NCBI GenBank assembly: GCA_964475215.1
Contig: CAYYVT010000009.1
Location: forward strand, 1 to 10,453
Source of the DNA: DATKKG01 sp964475215
GTDB lineage: Archaea > Thermoproteota > Nitrososphaeria > Conexivisphaerales > DTJL01
DNA: 10,453 nucleotides
Reading direction: 5' to 3'
Position numbers and translations under genes: made by a program. The notes beneath the pieces were generated by a model that was not told the DNA's origin, ran no database searches, and saw only the letters and a list, made by a program, of their open reading frames with translations. Positions 1 to 6,462 of this stretch are shown here, piece by piece (positions within the stretch are counted from its first letter, which is position 1; every line of letters begins with the position of its first letter).

Positions 1-266
1 TCTACCTGAGTCGCTATTCTCATAAGATTGCCCTCTTCCTCCCCTCCGGCCCCTCCTCCCTGTCCCCCTAGAGTGACCTCTATGTCCCCTTTCTTGTCCG
101 AGTCCAGGGAGATGGCGCCATCTTGGTCCGTTGTGTAGTCCTCAGTCCCGTCGGAATACTTCACCTCCACGTCCAGGCCGGACAAGACGTTGCCGCCCGC
201 GTCCTCGAACTTCAGTTGCCCGGCCGGCGCCATCTGGCCGGCATCGTGAACCTTGTGGTCCACCAT
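1..266 (-). CDS. Partial gene: Ig/transthyretin-like domain protein, probable tail or spike component
   Basis: A minus-strand frame starts at ATG 266-264 and stays open for 88 codons to the left edge, so the C-terminus is missing. Residues about 15-67 have the look of a carboxypeptidase-regulatory/Ig-like beta domain: a 'D..GN.L.GL.VEVKYSDG' stretch followed by 'T.DQDGAISLD'. Residues 67-79 are a Gly/Glu-rich linker (GGQGGGAGGEEE), after which the sequence becomes ordinary again (NLMRIATQV). The baseplate gene at 2812-3615 has the same kind of domain followed by a Gly/Glu-rich tail, and it lies on the same strand. I infer that this is a further structural gene of the tail cluster, such as a spike, hub or decoration protein, cut off from the rest by two inverted genes. 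The domain class is fairly clear; the role is inferred. There is no Shine-Dalgarno site before the ATG. Confidence 0.6.
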   Translation of the reverse strand, partial: MVDHKVHDAGQMAPAGQLKFEDAGGNVLSGLDVEVKYSDGTEDYTTDQDGAISLDSDKKGDIEVTLGGQGGGAGGEEEGNLMRIATQV

Positions 267-295
267 CTATGTGCCAGAATTTATGCTTCGAGCAG

Positions 296-314
296 GGTAA
301 ATAGGTTTATCTAG
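296..314. promoter_or_regulatory. Divergent promoter region between metallopeptidase and left-edge gene
   Basis: Only 71 bases separate the two divergent start codons. On the plus strand, TTTATCTA at 306-313 is centred about 28 bases before the ATG at 338, the expected position of an archaeal TATA box for a leaderless transcript, and that ATG has no Shine-Dalgarno site. On the minus strand, TAAACCTATTTACC (309-296) could serve the left-edge gene, but it is centred about 36 bases from the ATG at 266, so its transcript would have a short leader. The plus-strand call is the better one. Confidence 0.45.
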
Positions 315-337
315 AGTGCTTTCGCAAAGCGGAACTG

Positions 338-2107
338 ATGAAGGTCTACCCGGACCAGGACGACTCCAAAAGGTCTCAGAATCCGGGGCCCCTGCCCATA
401 GACAAGGTCTGGGACGAGCCCCTTGTCAAGGACGACGATCGCCCCGACCTGGTCTGCCAACTCCAGAAGATGCTCTTCGAGCTAGGATACCTGATCGGCC
501 CCAGATCGCGTTTCATTGACGGTGTCGATGGCATCTTCGGACCTGACACCTACGCGGCCGTCAGGAAGTTCCAGGCGGACAACAAGGATTGGACTGGCAC
601 CGCACTGGCGGTGGACGGCGAGGTGGGTAAGTACACTGGAGACGCCCTGAACCGGGCCATGGTGGGTCTGTGGTATGAGAAGTATGAAAGCGTCGACAAT
701 GAAGGGAATGGCGTCCCCGACGACTTCCCCTTGGTCACTCAGGATGTCGACCAATCGTTGAAGACCTCCGCGGAGGCCCACGAGGTGGCCCTAGTCTACT
801 CAGGAACCCCTCCTGACGTGGGACCGCTGCGCTCCATCCATTATATGGCCAACGACCCTCAGTCCGACGGGTCCAGCCACTGGGGAGAGACCAAGGAGGC
901 CAGCGAATATGACCGCAGCCTGGTCAAGGAGGCCTACCTACTGAACCTTCACTCGAGCGATGCCCTTCCAAAATGGACGCTCTGGGACACCCGCGGGCAG
1001 AAGAGCCCCAGTCCTCCCGGGTCCACCTTCCCCCCTCCGGGGAGGTTTCCCTCCGATCAGGTTTTCAGCGTCCCCGACAACGCGAAGTTCCAGGAGGGGC
1101 AGGCGTGGGTCACAATCGCCAGGACCGTGAGGACCTGGATGATGCGCGGTCTAGCCTTTTCCGAGTGGCAAGGCGGCGGAGGGAGCCAAACAGACACCCT
1201 CGATGTTACTTTGATGGATCCCGACGCCAACGGGAAGGGCTTCGTCAACGCTGGCTATAGCAGGCCCTCCGAGAAGAGGCCCTTCCATGTGGGGGCGGGT
1301 TACAGGGTGGAGTACCACCTTTACACTGTGAACAGCGCCGAAGTGATCAGCCATGAAGTGGGCCACGCCATCCTCGACGCCGTCTATCCCACGCTGTGGG
1401 ATGGGTCCCTTCCCCTGGTCGTGCAGGCCTTCCATGAATCCTTCGGCGATATCTCGGCCATGCTCACGACGCTCTCTGACCCCGACGTGAGGGAGAAGAT
1501 GCTTGGCGATACGGGAGGGGAGGTCGACAAAACGAACCTGGCCTCCAAGTTCGCGGAGGAAGTGGGGACCGTCATGTTCGCCAACCGCAAGGACGACGAT
1601 GGGAAGAACAACGGTGCGCAGTTCAGCCTGCCGGACTGCGGCAGGGACGCCGTCGCCTCCAACCCCGAAGATAACCCCAACCCTCCCCCCCAGCACTTTC
1701 CCTTCAGCTTTAGGGACGAGAAGTCACTCGCACTCTCGTTCGCGCAGGGCCAGGACTACTCAAACACGGTCATCTCTGAGGCCCACAACTTCTCGAGGGT
1801 TTTCACGATGGCCTTCTACGACTCCGTGGCCAACGCCTACGATAGGCTCCTTGGCGGCGGAGGCGACTCGGACGCGCAGGACTCCGCCCTTAGGGAGGCG
1901 GCTGGATGCATGGGGAAGCTCCTCGCCCGTGCCATCCTAAGGCAACCAGGTGACTTCGGGCACTTCTACAAGTCTGTCGCCAAGAAAATGTTCGAGGTCG
2001 ACAAAGCGCTGTACGGTGGAGAGTTCAGGGACGACATGAAGGGCTCGGGGGATGGGAACGGCTTCGTCGGCCGTGAGATCCTGGCCGAAAGCGATCTACC
2101 ATCCTAG
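338..2107 (+). CDS. Gluzincin (thermolysin-like) metallopeptidase with N-terminal peptidoglycan-binding-like domain
   Basis: This 589-residue protein is a predicted zinc endopeptidase. Residues about 36-90 resemble the peptidoglycan-binding_1 fold (LQKMLFELGYL, then GIFGPDTYAAVRKFQ). The catalytic region has HEVGH at 339-343, giving zinc ligands H339 and H343 and catalytic E340. A downstream HESFGD supplies E367 as the likely third ligand, the HExxH+E layout of M4/M36 peptidases. H483 in EAHNFSRVF may match the thermolysin transition-state histidine. No signal peptide or membrane segment is visible, which is odd because M4 enzymes are normally secreted with a propeptide. The gene runs against the flanking tail genes and has its own leaderless-type promoter, so it may be cargo or an effector delivered by the tail apparatus; that is inference. 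The peptidase class is secure, substrate unknown. The ATG at 338 fits the TATA spacing. Confidence 0.85.
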   Translation: MKVYPDQDDSKRSQNPGPLPIDKVWDEPLVKDDDRPDLVCQLQKMLFELGYLIGPRSRFIDGVDGIFGPDTYAAVRKFQADNKDWTGTALAVDGEVGKYTGDALNRAMVGLWYEKYESVDNEGNGVPDDFPLVTQDVDQSLKTSAEAHEVALVYSGTPPDVGPLRSIHYMANDPQSDGSSHWGETKEASEYDRSLVKEAYLLNLHSSDALPKWTLWDTRGQKSPSPPGSTFPPPGRFPSDQVFSVPDNAKFQEGQAWVTIARTVRTWMMRGLAFSEWQGGGGSQTDTLDVTLMDPDANGKGFVNAGYSRPSEKRPFHVGAGYRVEYHLYTVNSAEVISHEVGHAILDAVYPTLWDGSLPLVVQAFHESFGDISAMLTTLSDPDVREKMLGDTGGEVDKTNLASKFAEEVGTVMFANRKDDDGKNNGAQFSLPDCGRDAVASNPEDNPNPPPQHFPFSFRDEKSLALSFAQGQDYSNTVISEAHNFSRVFTMAFYDSVANAYDRLLGGGGDSDAQDSALREAAGCMGKLLARAILRQPGDFGHFYKSVAKKMFEVDKALYGGEFRDDMKGSGDGNGFVGREILAESDLPS

Positions 2108-2150
2108 GAAGACGTCAACAGCCGTCGCTTCGTTGATGCCCCCGTCCCAA

Positions 2151-2160
2151 CGGATTTAAG
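2151..2160 (+). promoter_or_regulatory. TATA-like box for the 164-residue gene
   Basis: CGGATTTAAG contains a TTTA core centred about 29 bases before the ATG at 2185. There is no Shine-Dalgarno sequence in the 20 bases before that ATG. This fits a leaderless transcript separate from the peptidase gene that ends at 2107. Confidence 0.45.
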
Positions 2161-2184
2161 GCGGGAGCTGAAGCCCATGAGCGT

Positions 2185-2679
2185 ATGTCCACCCCAGCCG
2201 ACGCGAAGATGAAGGAGATGGTCCGCCTTCCGATCCCCCTTCAGGGCGCTGGCCTGGTTTCATATGTCGAAACGGTGAAACAGGCCTTCGGGCTCGGAGA
2301 CGTTTCGGGCATGACCCTGACGGACCAGGCCTTCGTAAAGGGCGACACACTGGTCTACTTCAGCTTTACGAAGGAGGTGACCTTGGCCGGGAAGGAGCTC
2401 GGGGAGGCCAGCGGCGCCCTCACCAGCCTGGTCGGCAACCTCACCCTCCGTTTCGACGGCAAGGGGGAGCTGGGCTCCTTCACCCTTGAAGATGTGTCCA
2501 AGGAGGAAATTGAAAGCCAGAAGGCCTCGTTGGTGGCCCTGATCGGCAAGAATCAGGTGTATTTTGCGGAGCCAGGAGAGGCCATCGACATCTCCAAGCT
2601 TATTTCAATGGACCGGGACTTTTACGTGCAGGTGGATGAGCAGGGAAAGAAGCGCGTACACAGGGCGTTCACATCATAG
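2185..2679 (+). CDS. Hypothetical protein, 164 aa, downstream of the metallopeptidase
   Basis: I do not recognise a family. The protein is soluble, with no signal peptide, membrane segment or cysteine. Residues 30-110 alternate short beta-like stretches (TLVYFSFTKEV; LTLRFDGKGELGSFTLEDV) with a small helix (GKELGEASGALTSLV), and the C-terminal third contains NQVYFAEPGEAIDISKL and DFYVQVDEQGKKRVHRAF, so a compact alpha/beta or beta-barrel fold is likely. It starts 77 bases after the peptidase stop, on the same strand, and these are the only two plus-strand genes inside the tail cluster. A role as loading chaperone, adaptor or inhibitor of the peptidase is possible from position alone. The ATG at 2185 is preferred over the out-of-frame ATG at 2177 and matches the TATA spacing. 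Confidence 0.7.
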   Translation: MSTPADAKMKEMVRLPIPLQGAGLVSYVETVKQAFGLGDVSGMTLTDQAFVKGDTLVYFSFTKEVTLAGKELGEASGALTSLVGNLTLRFDGKGELGSFTLEDVSKEEIESQKASLVALIGKNQVYFAEPGEAIDISKLISMDRDFYVQVDEQGKKRVHRAFTS

Positions 2680-2792
2680 TCAGAGAACGAATAGAGGTCT
2701 CGGGCTGCCCCTTTCCTCCATTGCCACGCACGGCGCTCGGCTCTCACTGTGCCCGCTGCTCCCTCGGGCAGGCTTCACACCTGTCTTCAACG

Positions 2793-2810
2793 ATGGCTAT
2801 CAGGAGCCAT
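2793..2810. other. Small perfect inverted repeat between convergent genes
   Basis: ATGGCT at 2793-2798 pairs with AGCCAT at 2805-2810 around a six-base loop. It lies one base beyond the stop codon of the minus-strand baseplate gene, in the 132-base gap between the two convergent genes. It could help end or trim the tail transcript, but no T-run follows on either strand. No other feature is visible in the gap. Confidence 0.2.
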
Positions 2811-2811
2811 T

Positions 2812-3615
2812 CTAGGTTCCCTCATCTGACGGGCTGCCGGACTCCGTCCCCTCTTCCCCTCCGGACTCCTCCCCTCCCTCGCCTTCCGTTTCCTCCCCTC
2901 CCTCCTCACCTCCTCCGCCTCCGCCGCCCTCTCCGCCTCCTTTTTTCACCTCTACGGTGGACTTCTTCTTCTGAAAGCCCTCCCCGCCGACGGTGATCTC
3001 ATACTTGCCTTCGGCGACGTCCTTTGCAAGGTACTCTCCCTTTTCGTCGGTCTTCACATTGTACTCTCCGGCGGGACCCTTGATCTTGACGTCAGCGCCC
3101 TTCATGGGCTTCCCATCGTCGTCCACCACCTTCCCCTTGATGTCGTGGACCTCCGAGGCCTTCTTCACCTCCTGCTTCGCCCCCTGCTGGCTGGCGGGCT
3201 GGCCCCCTCCCTGCTTCGGCGGAACGTATTCGCAGAGCGCCATGGAGTAGTGAAACCTGTTCGGGCTTCCGCTCACGTCGGCCAACGAAAACTCCTCTAT
3301 CATGACCTGGGCCACATCGGTGATGCCGGATATGTCGGAGGAGAAGGGCACGGGCTTACCGTCCTTGAACTTGGTCCAAAGGACCTGCATGCTGTCCTTC
3401 ACCTTCTCTCCGTAGAAGTCCCCTTCAAACGAGATTCGAATAGGCTCCTTGCCCATGTCCTGGATCACGCTGCCCGCCAGGCCGGGGATCTTGTGCTCCA
3501 CTATCGCCCTTCTAGCGCTCACGGCTATGTTGCTGACGTTCCTGATTTCCTGCGGGACGCCGTTCTTGTCGACGACGCGGTTTACCAGAGGGACCTTGTC
3601 TATCTCTATGCTCAT
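2812..3615 (-). CDS. Baseplate/hub-type tail protein (Mu gp43 DNA-circularization-N-like) fused to an Ig-like domain
   Basis: Three parts are visible in 267 residues. Residues 1-133 resemble the phage DNA_circ_N family, which is the N-terminus of Mu gp43, a baseplate-associated tail protein. The cues are ARRAIVEHKIPGLAGSVIQD, then MGKEPIRISFEGDFYGE, the usual 'edlG...f.i.G.f.G' pattern. Residues 156-224 form a carboxypeptidase-regulatory-like beta domain (IKGKVVDDDGKPMKGADVKI, then KTDEKGEYLAKDV). Residues 225-267 are a disordered tail of Gly, Glu and Ser. The gene lies directly after the tape-measure-position gene, where gp43 lies in Mu-like phages, with a 15-base gap and a good Shine-Dalgarno site. 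The family match is from remembered patterns, so it is moderate; the tail role is well supported by order. The added Ig-like domain and acidic glycine tail are not part of the classical protein and may be surface-exposed. Confidence 0.7.
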   Translation of the reverse strand: MSIEIDKVPLVNRVVDKNGVPQEIRNVSNIAVSARRAIVEHKIPGLAGSVIQDMGKEPIRISFEGDFYGEKVKDSMQVLWTKFKDGKPVPFSSDISGITDVAQVMIEEFSLADVSGSPNRFHYSMALCEYVPPKQGGGQPASQQGAKQEVKKASEVHDIKGKVVDDDGKPMKGADVKIKGPAGEYNVKTDEKGEYLAKDVAEGKYEITVGGEGFQKKKSTVEVKKGGGEGGGGGGGEEGGEETEGEGGEESGGEEGTESGSPSDEGT

Positions 3616-3621
3616 CTGATT

Positions 3622-3628
3622 CTCACCT
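3622..3628 (-). promoter_or_regulatory. Shine-Dalgarno site of the baseplate gene
   Basis: On the minus strand AGGTGAG lies six bases before the ATG at 3615, just after the upstream stop codon TGA at 3633-3631. It supports this start and translation within a polycistronic mRNA. Confidence 0.6.
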
Positions 3629-3630
3629 GG

Positions 3631-5868
3631 TCAGAAGTCTGACCCGTAGTACAACCTGGCCTCCTCCTCTAGTATTCGGGCGAGGTTCTTCTTTAACTCT
3701 CTCAGCTCCTCGTCTTCGCCGACGGCCGACTCCTTGATCGCGGCCCTTATCCTGGCCTCCGTCCAGGACTTGGGTTCCCCCTCGACGGGGCGGCGCAACC
3801 CCAGCTCGGCAACGCTCGAAGGACGGGATTCCCGTGGCGTCGGCATCACGATCTCTTGCCTCTCAAATTGACGGCTCCCCTCAGTCGGCCCTGAGATGGG
3901 AGGGACCAGCCGCAAGGCCCTCCGGTCGGGAAAGCTTACCACCGAGGGGAAAGACGTGGGAAGCCTCGGAGCTACCAAATGCTCAGGTAGTCTTCCTCTC
4001 GTCGCGACGACCCCGGCCTCCTCGGCCCCCCGAAGGGGGAACCCCCGGACGGGGAGCGCCTTCTCGGCGAGCTCCTCGACGCCCGGTGGCATTGCCCCTA
4101 GGGGTGCCGCGACGGATACAGGGACCGCGAGGGCCTCCTCTCCCATCTTAACCACTCGGGACACGTCCAGGGAGATGGCGGCAGCGGCCCCTCGGCTCGC
4201 CAAAAGGCTACGCGGCAGGGCGAGGGCCGCAGTGATTGGCGTATACTGGCCCTGAATCGCAATCAGAGTCCCTATCGCGCTGACCGGAGGCGGCTGACCC
4301 GTGGGAGCAGGTGCACCTGGCCCAAGTGCTACAGGGCTGACTTGGAACGTCGGCGGTCCGGGCGGGACCTCCTTACCGGCAGACCCAGCCAACGCAATCT
4401 CCGCCGATCTGGGAACTGGCGCTCCGGAGGGGAACGGGGGACGCGTCGTCCCCGGTGGAGGCTGGGAAGGCAGCTCCGCCGCCTTTTCCCTCGGAGAGGG
4501 TAAGTTCGCTGTTCCGCCTTTCATGGAAGGTGGGGCCTCAGGCTTGGGGCCCCGCAGAAGCTCAGGGGCCGAGGGAGGGGTGGCCTCCGCTAGCCCCTTG
4601 GGAGGAAAGATTGGAGAGGCTGATTCTTCGGGCGGCGCTTTAGCAGACGGTACTGGGAAGACTCCTCCCTCTGCGATCGCTCGAGGCAAGATGGCCTTTG
4701 CGCGTGGGGTCCCGGGCTCGCGACCAGAGGGAAGCTCAGATGGTATGAGGGGCTTGGTCGCCGGACGCCCCATGGCTGAGGGGACGGGAGGAACGGCTCT
4801 CTCCGACGGTTCCGGCCCCGCCTGAAAAACGAAAGCCTCGGGAACATGTGGAGGTGGGGTAACGCTAGGCCTGGCTTCTACACCCGAAGGTGGGGGTCGA
4901 GCGCCGCGTGGTTCAATGGCCGGGATGGCAGGGCCAGCACCTGCCTGAAGGGCAGATGCTTGCGGTGGGATGAAAACAGGGGTTGCCTCGGTCCCAGTGC
5001 TCGGAGGGAGCTTCGAAGCCGATAGGAGGGTGGCGCCCACGAGCCCCTTGGCTGGAAGGACTGGGCGGCCGGCTCGCTCTGTCGGCTCTATGGCCGATGG
5101 AACGAGGGTAGTGCTTCCTCCCTTAGCCGTCGGCTCAGGTGTGGGGGCCCCCGCCGATGGGCCCTTGGGCTTGCGACCAGAGGGAAGCTCGGACGGTTTG
5201 GGTGGCTTGATCGTTGGGAGCCCTACGGCGAACGGAATGGGAGGAACGGCTCTCTCCGTCGGTTCCGGCCCCACCTGAAGAGCCGAAGCCCCGGGAACGG
5301 CGGGGAACGGGCCGATCCCGACTCTACGGCTGGGAGCTTCGGACGAAGGGACCGCAAGGGTTCTCGCATGCTCCTCCCTCGCTATGGGGCCAAATCCGCC
5401 CATTGCGGCGGCCGAGGCCGAAGGAACGGAGAGGACGCTTGCGGCGATCCTCCTGTGTACGTCGTACTTCTGAGCCACTGCTCGGAAGCTGGTGCTAACG
5501 GGAAAGGTCAACATAGCCACGGACGGAACCACCTCTTGCAAGGGAGGGAGATGGGGGGCCTCAGGTGCGGCGAGCTCTGAGGGCTCCATACGAGCCTCCT
5601 CGCCTACTCGAGCGACACCGACCCCACGACGCCGCGCCCTCGCTGCACGAGGACGGACGTACAGTATCCTCAGGGGGACCAGCATCCAGAGGAGCCACGC
5701 GGCCATCCTGCGAAAGTTCCACGCCAGGACCCAGGGACGTATGGCGCCCCATACCGTTCGGCTCAGCCCGAAGGAGATTGGAGTCGCCGCACCCAACCGG
5801 GTGAAATATGAAGTGCTCTTGGCTCGCGCCTCCATCATGCGGCTGATCAGGCCTTCAAGGGCGTTCAA
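3631..5868 (-). CDS. Putative tail tape measure protein: proline/alanine-rich, internally duplicated
   Basis: The 745-residue protein fills the tape-measure slot between the tail chaperones and the baseplate gene; the assignment rests on this order, since I recognise no family domain. Residues 39-72 are a hydrophobic, Trp-rich segment that could span a membrane, followed by a basic patch (RPRAARARRRG). Residues about 95-640 are rich in Pro, Ala, Ser and Gly with few predicted helices, and contain a duplication of period 151 residues (195-298 and 346-449). The last 60 residues are charged and helix-like (LKKNLARILEEEARLYYG). Known tape measures are mostly helical, so this is atypical; a fibre or linker protein is an alternative. 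TTG at 5868 is taken as start, 18 bases after the preceding TAG, with GAGGT ten bases upstream. ATG at 5838 is an alternative. Confidence 0.55.
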   Translation of the reverse strand: MNALEGLISRMMEARAKSTSYFTRLGAATPISFGLSRTVWGAIRPWVLAWNFRRMAAWLLWMLVPLRILYVRPRAARARRRGVGVARVGEEARMEPSELAAPEAPHLPPLQEVVPSVAMLTFPVSTSFRAVAQKYDVHRRIAASVLSVPSASAAAMGGFGPIAREEHARTLAVPSSEAPSRRVGIGPFPAVPGASALQVGPEPTERAVPPIPFAVGLPTIKPPKPSELPSGRKPKGPSAGAPTPEPTAKGGSTTLVPSAIEPTERAGRPVLPAKGLVGATLLSASKLPPSTGTEATPVFIPPQASALQAGAGPAIPAIEPRGARPPPSGVEARPSVTPPPHVPEAFVFQAGPEPSERAVPPVPSAMGRPATKPLIPSELPSGREPGTPRAKAILPRAIAEGGVFPVPSAKAPPEESASPIFPPKGLAEATPPSAPELLRGPKPEAPPSMKGGTANLPSPREKAAELPSQPPPGTTRPPFPSGAPVPRSAEIALAGSAGKEVPPGPPTFQVSPVALGPGAPAPTGQPPPVSAIGTLIAIQGQYTPITAALALPRSLLASRGAAAAISLDVSRVVKMGEEALAVPVSVAAPLGAMPPGVEELAEKALPVRGFPLRGAEEAGVVATRGRLPEHLVAPRLPTSFPSVVSFPDRRALRLVPPISGPTEGSRQFERQEIVMPTPRESRPSSVAELGLRRPVEGEPKSWTEARIRAAIKESAVGEDEELRELKKNLARILEEEARLYYGSDF
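4522..4833 (-). repeat. Second copy of the internal repeat in the tape-measure-position gene
   Basis: This stretch encodes residues about 346-449 and aligns with residues 195-298 at an offset of 151 codons (453 bases). Shared segments include GPEPxERAVPP, PSELPSGR and KGL.xAT. At the DNA level the 17-base stretch beginning at 4721 recurs exactly at 5174. The outer limits are approximate. Confidence 0.65.
4975..5286 (-). repeat. First copy of the internal repeat in the tape-measure-position gene
   Basis: This stretch encodes residues about 195-298, the N-terminal copy of the 151-residue-period duplication. A further fragment of the same theme (ASALQAG at 304-310, like ASALQVG at 194-200) lies between the copies, which suggests repeated expansion. 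Confidence 0.65.
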
Positions 5869-5886
5869 GTGAAGACGGACCTCGCG

Positions 5887-6108
5887 CTAGTCCTCCTTTA
5901 CCACTATCTTCGTGACACCCTCCTCGGCCAGCTTTGCCACCTCCTCCTGCTCTGCGCGAGCGGAGAGGGAGGCCATTATGAATGCGATTTGGTCCCTCGT
6001 CAGCTTCCCCGGATGGTCGGCCAGCTTGTAGCCTACGTCGAGGATGAGGACCGCCAGCTCCCTGCCTTCCGGGCTCCTGGCGAATTCCTCTATTTCACTT
6101 CTTTTTTT
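5887..6108 (-). CDS. Frameshifted C-terminal part of the tail assembly chaperone (T-like region)
   Basis: This frame has no plausible start: a TAA at 6111-6109 closes it on the left, and its first ATG (5976) leaves only 29 codons. Yet from 6102 to 5890 it encodes 71 protein-like residues, such as EIEEFARSPEGRELAVLIL, then KLADHPGKLTRDQIAFIM and a charged helical end (AEQEEVAKLAEEGV), before TAG at 5889-5887. It lies in the +1 (equivalently -2) frame relative to the chaperone at 6095-6457. Joined to that gene it gives a protein of about 189-190 residues. In tailed phages two overlapping chaperone products from one such frameshift coat the tape measure before tube assembly, and the next gene here is in the tape-measure slot. 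It could instead be a real frameshift mutation or a homopolymer error in the assembly. Confidence 0.7.
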   Translation of the reverse strand, partial: KKRSEIEEFARSPEGRELAVLILDVGYKLADHPGKLTRDQIAFIMASLSARAEQEEVAKLAEEGVTKIVVKED

Positions 6109-6457
6109 TTACGTCCGCTGGGGGGGCGACGCCGCTAACTTCGAGTATCTTCATCCCCACCAGCTCTGGGACTCCGAACTTCATCGAGGCCACCTCGTCC
6201 AGCGTCAGCTTCGGCTCCACCAGTCCAAGAGAGGTAGCCAACCTGAGCGCTTCTAGGTTCTTGGCCACCTCCACCTTGTCGATGTTGGGCGTCCCGTCCT
6301 CCTTGACCGGTATGTCCCCCAGCAGGGCGAAGACCTTGGAGAGCTCCCCGTCGCTCAGCGGTCTCACTACGACGTCCGCGTCGTAGTCGGGGACGTGGAG
6401 GGTCACCCTCCTGTTGGTGCCCTCCAGTATGGCTTCTTTGGTGAGCCTATTCGGCAT
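6095..6457 (-). CDS. Tail assembly chaperone (gpG-like, short product)
   Basis: This 120-residue protein sits between the tail tube gene and the tape-measure-position gene, where tailed phages encode the tail assembly chaperone. Its N-terminus forms a small beta region (RRVTLHVPDYDADVVVRPLS) and the rest is helical, ending in ELVGMKILEVSG, a pattern I associate with XkdN-like tail chaperones. The last codons are four lysines (AAA AAA AAG AAG) before TGA, lying on a run of nine A. Ending a protein in a slippery A-run just before a well-formed downstream frame is typical of G/GT chaperone pairs. The gene starts five bases after the tube stop codon. GGGAG about 11 bases before the ATG is a fair Shine-Dalgarno site. 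Confidence 0.75.
   Translation of the reverse strand: MPNRLTKEAILEGTNRRVTLHVPDYDADVVVRPLSDGELSKVFALLGDIPVKEDGTPNIDKVEVAKNLEALRLATSLGLVEPKLTLDEVASMKFGVPELVGMKILEVSGVAPPADVKKKK
6102..6110 (-). promoter_or_regulatory. Candidate slippery site for programmed frameshifting in the tail chaperone
   Basis: On the minus strand the message reads GTA AAA AAA AAG AAG TGA. The next-frame extension is closed by TAA at 6111-6109 and the zero frame by TGA at 6097-6095, so the only window where a ribosome can change frame is about 12 bases holding this A9 run. A -2 tandem slip (P-site AAA to AAA, A-site AAG to AAA) re-pairs perfectly, and so does a +1 slip of AAA. A -1 slip on A-AAA-AAG is also possible but meets TAG at 6092-6090 at once. 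Polymerase slippage on A9 would have the same effect. Confidence 0.65.
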
Positions 6458-6462
6458 CCAGC

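Noticed and set aside
1151..1696. A 181-codon minus-strand frame inside the metallopeptidase gene
   Set aside because: It overlaps the HExxH and third-ligand region of a convincing peptidase on the plus strand and shows no protein-family features.
3145..3642. A 165-codon plus-strand frame across the baseplate gene
   Set aside because: It is antisense to a gene with domain patterns, a good Shine-Dalgarno site and conserved order; its composition is that of a shadow frame.
4301..5278. Long plus-strand open frames opposite the proline-rich gene
   Set aside because: They mirror the GC-rich, low-complexity coding sequence on the other strand, repeat with the same period, and have no initiation signals.
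6120..6126. A run of seven C (minus strand) before the A9 run as the frameshift site
   Set aside because: A shift into the productive frame here would meet the TAA at 6111-6109 before reaching the extension, so the change must occur later, in the A-run.
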